DNA of 53,795 bases from NCBI RefSeq assembly GCF_030646845.1, contig NZ_JAUSLE010000025.1, positions 1 through 53,795 of the forward strand. Reading direction: 5' to 3'. Origin of the DNA: Rhodoferax sp. GTDB taxonomy: Bacteria > Pseudomonadota > Gammaproteobacteria > Burkholderiales > Burkholderiaceae_C. Shown piece after piece: positions 1-7,600 of the stretch. Position 1 is the stretch's first letter. Every line of letters starts with the position of its first letter. The notes under the pieces are model-generated. The model had not been told where the DNA came from. It made no database searches and saw only the letters and a list, made by a program, of their open reading frames with translations. A program made the translations under genes and the position numbers.

Positions 1-2082
1 GCTGGCGGGCGGGGTGTAGCTGATCGCCCCGGTCGTCGCATTCACCGTGGCGCTGCCGGAGACCGGCAGCGTGGCCAAGGTGACCGAGGCCGGATTGAGC
101 GTGCCGTCGACATCGCTGTCGTTGGCCAGCACGTTGACGGCCACGGCGGTGTTGACTGCGGTGGTCGCGCTATCGTTCACCGCCTTCGGCGGCGTGTTGG
201 CAGAGGTGACGGTCACGGTCACGGTCACTGTGGCCACGTTGGTCGCGGCACCGCCGTTGTCCTGCACGGTATAGGTAAAGCTATAGGTGCCCGCCATGCT
301 GGGCTGGTAGGTAACAGCGCCAGTGAACGGGTTGACGCTTGCGCTGCCGCTGCCGGGGAGCGACAGCAGCGTCAAAGTGCCGGGAAGCAGGTTGCCATCC
401 GGATCGTAATCGTTGGACAGAATATCGATCGTGACGGATGCATTGGAAGGCGTCGCGGCCGTGTCATTGCGGGCGACCGGCAATTTGTTGCTGCGTTTGA
501 CGATGACCGTGGCCGTGGCGATGTTCGAAATCGCGCCGCCGCTATTACGGATGGTATAGGTGAAGTCGTCTACGCCCGCGAAACCTGCCGCCGGGGTGTA
601 GGAGAACTTGCCGCCGCCGGCATTCACAGCACTGCCATGGGCGGGACGTCTGACTGCTGTGATCGTGGCCGGGTCGAGCATGCCGGTTCGGTCGAAATCG
701 TTGGGGAAGACGTCGACCAGCACCACGGTGTCTTCGGGGGTGACGGCCATGTCGTCAGCCGCCGCCGGCCGGGCGACGGCATCCTGTATCAGCACCGTCA
801 CGGTACCATCGTTGGGCGTGCCGTCAGCCGATGGATTGTAGTTCGACACCACGATGTCCGGGTGGCCGTCCTTGTTCCAGTCCGCGATCGCCAGTCCTTT
901 TGGCCTGGTGTTGAAGGTGCCGCGCGAGTTTGTGGCGCGGGTGGACACATTCTGGCGCGGATGGAAGGTCCCCGCCGGATCGCGCAGGTAAATCGCCACA
1001 TCATCGGTCTCGCCGTTGACGACGACAATGTCGCCGTAACCATCCCCGTTCAGGTCCGCGATGGCAACCGCAATGGGGTGTGACTCCACAGTGGGATCTG
1101 CACCGGTCGGCAAGGACGCGCCGAACGCGATGAAGCTGCCGTTGGGCTGCCCCAGACCCACGCGGACGACATCGTCGGCTGGCGTGTAGAGATTGTTCGT
1201 GCCTATCGACACCAAGTCCGGAATGCCATCACCGCTAATGTCGCCCACGGCTTCGCCGCCTCCGGTCACCGGCCCTGCCACGAATGTGCCACGCCCTGTG
1301 CCTAAATAAACCGCGCCGGGCATAGCGAGATCCAGGTGACCGTCCCGGTTGAAGTCCGCCACCGTGATGTGATTGGATTTCTCGGTCAAAAATACCTGCC
1401 CTGCGGCGAAGGTGCCGTTGCCGTTACCAGAGAGGAAGTATGTGTCCCTGTCGACCGTGTTGACGTCGGCGCTGGATATCGTCACCACCAGATCGGTGAT
1501 GCCGTCCTCGTCGAAGTCGCCCGTGGTCACTGCGCCGGGACGGCGGCCTGCAGACAGGCAAGGCAGTTGCTGTGTGAAGCTTCCATTGGCTGTGCCCAGA
1601 AACACTGGAACCCTGGGCCCAACACTGTTGCAAAGCCCGACTGGTACGTTCTGACCTGCTCCGTCGAAACCTTCCGTGGTTACCAAATCTGAAATGCCAT
1701 CGCCATTGAAATCAGCCGTGGCAATGCCGGTCAAGTACTCGCCGGCCAGAAAACCACCCGTCTGCGGAAATCCGCCCTGACCGTCGCCGAACAATAAGGT
1801 GACGCCGTCCACGTTTGGATAGGATTCCGGTGCAGAAAAGTCGGGAGTGGTCACCAGATCGAGGTTGCTGTCCCGATCGAAATCGCCGACGGCAATGCGA
1901 TCTCCGACGCCACCGGCCGGCAGGTCGACAGAAGCCGGCGCGTGGAAGACGACCGAGGAACCCGCCCCGTGAACCAGTGTGGCGCAGGCGGCGAGGGCGG
2001 CCAGCGCGAGACGTGCCATCCAGATACTCAGCTTCGGCCAGCCGGTCGGGGAGATGTTGGGCCCGGACGCTTTTTTCTTCAT
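1..2082 (-). CDS. FG-GAP/VCBS repeat protein with Ig-like modules (3' end beyond window)
   Basis: An open minus-strand frame runs from an ATG at 2082 to the window edge (694 codons, no stop). A strong Shine-Dalgarno AGGAG lies about 9 bases before the ATG. Residues about 20-45 are a hydrophobic export segment after a Lys-rich start. Residues about 55-435 hold seven FG-GAP/VCBS-type repeats with Ca-binding cores such as ADFNGDGISDLVT, GDFDEDGITDLVV and ADLNGDGYGDIVV, which suggests a beta-propeller. From about residue 440 at least three Ig/cadherin-like modules follow, with signatures such as VNVLANDSDVDGTLNPASV. These are the same type as the C-terminal modules of the cupredoxin protein at 12545 and the protease at 15093. 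Role inferred: secreted or surface adhesion/scaffold protein; ligand unknown. It is transcribed away from the oxidase cluster. Confidence 0.85.
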   Translation of the reverse strand, partial: MKKKASGPNISPTGWPKLSIWMARLALAALAACATLVHGAGSSVVFHAPASVDLPAGGVGDRIAVGDFDRDSNLDLVTTPDFSAPESYPNVDGVTLLFGDGQGGFPQTGGFLAGEYLTGIATADFNGDGISDLVTTEGFDGAGQNVPVGLCNSVGPRVPVFLGTANGSFTQQLPCLSAGRRPGAVTTGDFDEDGITDLVVTISSADVNTVDRDTYFLSGNGNGTFAAGQVFLTEKSNHITVADFNRDGHLDLAMPGAVYLGTGRGTFVAGPVTGGGEAVGDISGDGIPDLVSIGTNNLYTPADDVVRVGLGQPNGSFIAFGASLPTGADPTVESHPIAVAIADLNGDGYGDIVVVNGETDDVAIYLRDPAGTFHPRQNVSTRATNSRGTFNTRPKGLAIADWNKDGHPDIVVSNYNPSADGTPNDGTVTVLIQDAVARPAAADDMAVTPEDTVVLVDVFPNDFDRTGMLDPATITAVRRPAHGSAVNAGGGKFSYTPAAGFAGVDDFTYTIRNSGGAISNIATATVIVKRSNKLPVARNDTAATPSNASVTIDILSNDYDPDGNLLPGTLTLLSLPGSGSASVNPFTGAVTYQPSMAGTYSFTYTVQDNGGAATNVATVTVTVTVTSANTPPKAVNDSATTAVNTAVAVNVLANDSDVDGTLNPASVTLATLPVSGSATVNATTGAISYTPPAS
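205..228. repeat. In-frame hexanucleotide repeat (GGTCAC-like, about 4 units)
   Basis: Four near-identical hexamers sit inside the FG-GAP/Ig gene and encode alternating Val-Thr between two Ig modules. Slippage would add or remove two residues without breaking the frame. Confidence 0.6.
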
Positions 2083-2280
2083 CGCTTGTGACTCCTAAAG
2101 TGTGGCCACACATTGACACTCGCGCCGCTGTGAGGTGGACACGGGCACGTGAGCGTGTCCTCCGACCATCGCAGTGGACGGACGTTTATTCGACCACAGG
2201 CATCTGCCGCACCATGTAGGGCATACCGTGTATTTGCCCAGGGCAATTACCCTAGTTCCACCGTACCCGGCAAGCAGCTC

Positions 2281-2423
2281 ATGCGCTTCGCTCGGCATGC
2301 CGATGCTCACGAGCATCAAGAACCGTTGAAGCAAGATACTCAACGCGATCGACTGCTGCTGACCTGGATGTACAACTCTGCGGCGCGGGTGTCCGAGATT
2401 GTTGGCGCTAAGTATTCCTGCGC
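2281..2423 (+). pseudogene. Tyrosine recombinase (integrase) remnant
   Basis: The plus-frame translation contains RDRLLLTWMYNSAARVSEIV. This closely resembles the catalytic box I region of XerC/D-like and transposon-borne tyrosine recombinases, normally of the form RD-LLL-YN-GARVSE with the first catalytic Arg in GAR. Here the Gly is Ala, and no convincing integrase sequence continues on either side; the downstream catalytic HxxR and Tyr regions are absent. I read it as a short relic of a mobile element at the left side of the accessory region. The rest of 2083-2483 shows nothing I can identify beyond the ribosome binding site of the minus-strand gene. Confidence 0.5.
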
Positions 2424-2483
2424 CCGCAAATTTACAGTGTTCAGCGTATTGCTCTGCTGGGGCGTGCTGCGTAGGCTTGGCTG

Positions 2484-3101
2484 ATGATGACACGCAAACA
2501 CATGGGAATATGGCTGCTGCTTGGATGCAGTCTTTGCCGGCCGGGATGGGCGGAAATTTATTCCTACACTGCTGACGATGGTACGGTGTCGCTCAGCAAT
2601 GTGCCGACGGATGACCGCTACACCGTACTGATCTCGGCGACAAAGCTAGCGGTTACCACAGCGCCCCTGACTAAAAGTCGCAAGGGCATTGCAGGCATGG
2701 CTGCAAAGGCTGGCTACGACCAGGTTGTCAACGAGGTGTCCCGAACCTACGGCCTGGAAAGCGCCTTGCTCCATGCGGTGATTTCGGTGGAATCGCGCTA
2801 CAACCCGAAGGCGGTCTCCAAAAAAGGGGCGACCGGCTTGATGCAGCTCATGCCGCAAACCGCGAAACGCTATGGCGTGGCCGATGCGTTTGATCCGAGG
2901 CAAAACCTGGATGGCGGCGCCCACTATTTGCGGGATCTGCTACGCCTGTTTGACAACAACGTCAGTCTGGCACTCGCTGCCTACAACGCCGGCGAACATG
3001 CCGTGATGAAGCATGGCAACCGCATCCCGCCCTACAGCGAAACTCTGTCCTACGTGCCAAAAGTTCTGGATTTCTACCAGCGTTATCAAACCGATTTTTA
3101 A
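2484..3101 (+). CDS. Lytic transglycosylase (DUF4124-SLT type)
   Basis: A 205-residue exported protein with a hydrophobic N-terminus (IWLLLGCSLC). A short DUF4124-like beta segment follows (IYSYTADDGTVSLSNVP, about 25-41). The soluble lytic transglycosylase domain spans about 78-200. The catalytic Glu lies in ISVESRYNPKAVS (E103), followed by the family motifs GATGLMQLMP and ALAAYNAGEHAV. It should cleave the MurNAc-GlcNAc bond of peptidoglycan in the periplasm. Start: tandem ATG codons at 2484/2487 without a strong Shine-Dalgarno. It may assist insertion of secretion machinery, but nothing in the context proves this. The family assignment is firm. Confidence 0.9.
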   Translation: MMTRKHMGIWLLLGCSLCRPGWAEIYSYTADDGTVSLSNVPTDDRYTVLISATKLAVTTAPLTKSRKGIAGMAAKAGYDQVVNEVSRTYGLESALLHAVISVESRYNPKAVSKKGATGLMQLMPQTAKRYGVADAFDPRQNLDGGAHYLRDLLRLFDNNVSLALAAYNAGEHAVMKHGNRIPPYSETLSYVPKVLDFYQRYQTDF

Positions 3102-3107
3102 CCAGCT

Positions 3108-3332
3108 GTGGTTCACGGAGTCTCGCGGGTTCACTTGCAGTGCTCGTCCGTCGTGTTCAATGCCCCCATTGTTGAAGACAATGTCACGTTCCTCAGCGGC
3201 GCGGACCATTTCATGGTGAAAGGCGAGTCGATCGAAGCGAAGACTGTCGGCCTGCTCAAGCACTGGCTGCGGGCACGCTTCATCACCCTGATCATCGTGA
3301 ATTCCATTGGGTCAGGGCGAACGCAGTCCTGA
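3108..3332 (+). pseudogene. Possible alpha/beta-hydrolase C-terminal fragment
   Basis: A short frame opening with GTG contains VTFLSGADHFMVKGE followed by an amphipathic stretch ending KHWLRARF. That pattern resembles the catalytic-His end of alpha/beta hydrolases (GADHF then a final helix). No nucleophile elbow or upstream domain is present. It could equally be a chance frame in non-coding DNA between the transglycosylase and the PEP-CTERM gene. Confidence 0.2.
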
Positions 3333-3344
3333 TTCGGTACTGGA

Positions 3345-3406
3345 CTACAGTGAAACCCACCACTTCGAATAAAGGCTTGTCCGTAGCGAAGTGAGGGGTT
3401 CACTCC
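3345..3406 (+). repeat. Dyad repeat copy 1 (upstream of PEP-CTERM gene)
   Basis: A 62-base element starting CTACAGTGAAACCC, containing CGAAT and CCGTAGCG, and ending GGGGTTCACTCC. Its ends are partly inverted (GTGAAaCCC versus GGGGTTCAC). A second copy lies at 4516-4576. Each copy starts about 175-182 bases before the start codon of the next gene, so it may be a shared control element. The remainder of 3102-3519 holds nothing else I can name. Confidence 0.7.
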
Positions 3407-3519
3407 AGTGCAGTTATTTTTCCTTCCTCTAGAGTTAAGGCTACGGATGCGTCCGGCGCGGGCTTTGGGGCCAGCGGCGATGCAATTGATTTGAGTTGAC
3501 ACCAGTACGGGAGAGCACG

Positions 3520-4302
3520 ATGAAAACCAATGCATTGAGTCTATTTCGCCCCTGCAGCCGATTCGGGTGTAGCCTCCGAATAATGTTCAATTACCTGGTC
3601 GCAGCGCTGTTGCTGGCCGGCTTGGGGCAACCCGTGTTTGCAGCCGTGCTGCTGAACGAGGATTTCAACGACAACGCCGCCACCTACACGACAATTCTGG
3701 GCGGAGAGGCCACAGCCAGTGCCATTAATATTCGACTGGCCAGCAACGCCATCAACACCGCTGTGAATGCTGGCTTCGATTTCTTTTTTGGTGCCAGTTC
3801 AAGTACCAACCGCTTCCTGGTGATTGGCGATAACGCCGGCAATCTAGGCTTAGAACCTGATGGACAGAGCATTGGCGCACTGTCGATTGCCAAGTTTGAT
3901 CTTGGGCTGTGGGGAGGGGGGCTGCATAGCCTGGCTATCGGTTTCGATTACGCGTTCGATACCAACCAGGCTCCCGGGACTGCAGGGACGCGCAGCCCCG
4001 ACGATTTCTTTGTGCTGCTGCTGGACGGTTCGGACAACCAGATTGACGAATTGCTGAGCTTCGATGATGTGCTGCGCAATGAAGCCAGCCGCAAGGGTAA
4101 TTTCAACCAGGTGGTGAATTTCAGCATGGCCGGCGCGAGCAACGTCTATTTGGCCTTCGGCCTTACTGAAGCAAATGGCACGAGCAGTTCGGCGGTCGGC
4201 ATCGACAACATCCAGGTTCAGTCCGTACCTGAACCAGGCTCCCTGGTCCTGCTCAGCCTGGGCCTGCTTGGCCTCGGCTTCGCCCGCCGCGGCAAGGCCT
4301 AG
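3520..4302 (+). CDS. PEP-CTERM sorting domain protein
   Basis: A 260-residue secreted protein. I place the start at the ATG at 3520, preceded by CGGGAGAG, rather than at an in-frame ATG 24 bases earlier that lacks a good site. An export signal spans about 1-45 (YLVAALLLAGLGQPVFAA). A beta-rich body of unknown function follows, and the extreme C-terminus is a classic PEP-CTERM signal: VPEPGSLVLLSLGLLGLG then an Arg-rich tail (ARRGKA). Proteins of this kind are exported, processed by exosortase (EpsH/XrtA) and linked to the cell surface or exopolysaccharide; no exosortase is seen in this window. It sits between two copies of a dyad repeat, next to the secreted oxidase cluster. Sorting-signal call firm; body function unknown. 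Confidence 0.88.
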   Translation: MKTNALSLFRPCSRFGCSLRIMFNYLVAALLLAGLGQPVFAAVLLNEDFNDNAATYTTILGGEATASAINIRLASNAINTAVNAGFDFFFGASSSTNRFLVIGDNAGNLGLEPDGQSIGALSIAKFDLGLWGGGLHSLAIGFDYAFDTNQAPGTAGTRSPDDFFVLLLDGSDNQIDELLSFDDVLRNEASRKGNFNQVVNFSMAGASNVYLAFGLTEANGTSSSAVGIDNIQVQSVPEPGSLVLLSLGLLGLGFARRGKA

Positions 4303-4515
4303 GCACGCTCCAGATACCAGACAGATACGTCGGGCGATGCTGGCACGCGTCGCTGGCGTCACCCGCAGACAAGAGCTGCCGTCGCTCTGCAACCCCCTTC
4401 ATCAGATTTTCTTCACACAGACGCTGACCCAAGGCGTGTGAGATTTCACCTGTGCATCGTGATCCGTAACGCATTCCCGCTTCCTGCGTTACCACGCTAC
4501 CGTCCCCCCTGTTTC

Positions 4516-4576
4516 CTACAGTGAAACCCGCCGCTCGAATGCAGACTTGGCCGCAGCGGAGTACAGGTTTCGCCCC
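4516..4576 (+). repeat. Dyad repeat copy 2 (upstream of beta-helix/oxidase operon)
   Basis: Second copy of the element at 3345-3406. It starts CTACAGTGAAACCCGCC, keeps the CGAAT, CTTGGCCGCAGCG and GTTTC blocks, and ends CGCCCC. The inverted ends (GTGAAACC and GGTTTC) are clearer here. It lies about 180 bases before the ATG at 4698. The rest of 4303-4697 contains no gene I can recognise. Confidence 0.7.
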
Positions 4577-4697
4577 GCTGAAATATGGCTGTAGCGTCAC
4601 TAAACTTCAGTCGTAACTTTTGGTGACTTTCGTGTTGGCAAGGACGCGAGGTCACAAGTTAACTCAATTCATATTGATACGAGCCGGGGAGGACGCG

Positions 4698-7600
4698 ATG
4701 AAAACCGATACCTTGAGACAATCTAGCGGCGCATACCACGTGTGGCGCCTGTTGCTGTCACTGCTGTTGCTAGCGGGCCTTTTTCATGCCCTCAACGCCC
4801 AGGCGCTGACGATCAACGTGGTCAACCCGAGCGGCGCTGCGGTGACCGACTTCCGCTGGCTGGTGGAGGAGGATGCCACCAAGGAATCCATCCCGGGTCT
4901 GCCGGCGGGGGCCGGCAACTTGTCGCTGAACTTCCACACCAGCTATATGCCGGTGGTGGCGTCTGGCCGGGTGGGCACGGTGTCGAAAGGCCCCAATCCA
5001 ACCAGTCTGGTGCTGGATACGGCGAAGCGCTATTACGTCTCGGTACTGCCCGACGGCGGCGGCTACCAGATGGGCGGTGCGCCGGTGGCAGCGGGACAAA
5101 GCGAAGTGACCATTGTGGTCAACAAGACGCCCATTCCCACCGCGCAGATTTCAGTGTTCGTATTCAATGACAATCAGCCGATCAACGGCAAACCCGATCT
5201 GCCGCAGGAAGTAGGGCTGGCGGGCTTCAGCATCATTCTCAAGGAAGCAGGCGGCACCTACGGGCAATCCGGCGGCCAGGTGACCCAGGACGCCTTCGGC
5301 AATCCGGTCGGGACCACCTACCAGCAGGACGTCAACGGCAATTTCATATTCGAGGTTGATGGCGTAACGCCGAAGGTGCTGGCTGTCGGCAACGGATTCA
5401 TGGCGTCGGGTCCGGACGGCGTGGTACGTGTCAAGTATCTGGCGCCCGCCAAGTACACCGTGGAGGTGGTGCCGCCTGCTGGTTCCGATTGGCACCAGAC
5501 TTCCACCATCGAAGGGACCAAGGGGATCGACGCCTGGGTGAAGGCCAATGAGCCGAGCTTCTTCCAGGAGTTCGGGCCACCCGGGCACCATGTGGATTTT
5601 GGTTTTGTGAGGACGCTTAACGATACCAGCGTGTTGAGTGGCGGCAGCACCATCACCGGCAAGGTCGTGAACCAGCACATGTCGCGCCCACCCAATTTTG
5701 CTTTTTACAACGGCGCCCCGGTGCCCAATTGCTGGGTGGGGTTGAATGAACTGCCGGTCGCGGGAAGCAGCCGCGGGATCTACTCCCGCAAATGCAATGC
5801 CGACAGCACCTTCTCCATTCCCAACGTGCCGGCCGGTATTTATCAACTGGTCATCTGGGACGAGTTCCTGGACCGCATCATCGCTTCAACCAACGTCACA
5901 GTGCCGGCGGGCGGCGGCGTGGTTGATTTGCTCGATGTGCCGGTTTTCGACTGGTTCGGGCATTTCAAGGCGCGCGTTTTCTTCGATGCCAATAAAAACG
6001 GTTTCCGCGACTCGACCGAGGTCGGTCTTTCGGACCAGGCGCTGAATCTGCGCTTCCGCGATGGCAGCATCTACCAGGCAACCGCCACCAACGCCCAGGG
6101 CGAAGCCGAATTCACCGAAATCTTCCCCTTCTTCAACTGGCTGGTCGCCGAGGTCGATTTTGCCCGCTTCAAGGCGACCGGCATGACTGCTGTTGTCGAC
6201 ACTGGCGGGCCGGTTGCGGCTGACAGTGGCTGGACCATGCCATCTCGTAACACACTCACTCCGCAACTTCAATACTGCATGCAGGCGGATGTGGACGCCG
6301 GGGTGCCGGAGTGTCCGGCTGCAGGCGGGCTCAGGACCAATCCCAACACCGGCAATGCGTTGTCGCGTACCGATACCGGGCCGATTCTGACCCAGGGCAT
6401 CGCGACTTTCCTTGGTCAGACCAACCTCATCGAATGGGGCAAGGCGCTTTACAGCCCAGGTGAGAATGGTGGCGTTTCCGGCATGGTCCAGTACGCCACG
6501 GTGCGCGCCGAGGAAGACCCGCGCTATGCCGCCGCCGAAAACTGGGAGCCCGGCATTCCGCGGGTGCAGATCAACCTGTATAAGGATTTCAACAAGGACA
6601 ATGTGATCGATGACCTGGACGGCAACGGATCAGTCACCCTGTCCGATGTGGATAACTACCCCTTCGGCTGGAGCGACGGCAGTGCGCCCAAGGGGCCGGA
6701 GGACATAGACCGCAATGGCAATGGCGCCTTCGACAAGGGCGATGCCTTCGACGTCGCCACCACCGATAGCTGGGACGACAACGTACCCGCTGGCTGCCAG
6801 GGCGCAACGTTTGTCTCTAACGGCGTGACCACCGACTGCTACGACGGCCTGCGCAATTTCAACCAGCTGCGTCCGGCCGTGTTCGACGGCGGCTATGCCT
6901 TCGGCGGCGGCGCGGGTAAGCCGGAGCTGGCAGCCGGTACCTATATCGTCGAGGCGGTGACGCCGCCCGGCTACGAAACCGTGAAGGAAGAGGACAAGAA
7001 CGTCGATTTCGGCGACAGCTACACGCCCAGCCCCTTGCTGTTGCCACCGGTCTGCGTGGGTGACTCTCGTGTCGTCCCTGCTGAACTTGATCTGATGCCG
7101 GGCGTGGCTTCGGCCTACGCCGGTCAATCCCGACCGCTGTGTGACCGCAAGTCGATTGATGTCGCGCAGGCCAAGAACGCCGGCGTCAACTTTTTCATGT
7201 TCACCGAAGTGCCAGTGGCGGGCCACATCGTCGGCTTCATTCTTGACGATACCGCCAACGAGTTCGATCCGAACGCACCGACCTTTGGCGAAAAACACGC
7301 GCCGCCTCATCTGCCGGTGTCGATCCGCGACTGGACCGGCCGTGAGCTTTCGCGGGTCTATTCCGACCAGTGGGGCACCTATAACGCGCTGGTGCCATCC
7401 AGCTATTCGGTGAACATTCCGTTCCCGTCCGGCGTGTCGCCCAACATGGTGACCACCTGCATGAACCATCCGGGCCCGATCCAGGATACCCGTGTCGGCT
7501 CACCGACGTTCGGGCAGATGATCATTGATCCCTACTTCGACCGGCAGTACAGCCAGTTCTGCTACACCTTCCAGTACCTGCCGGGCAAGACCACCTATCT

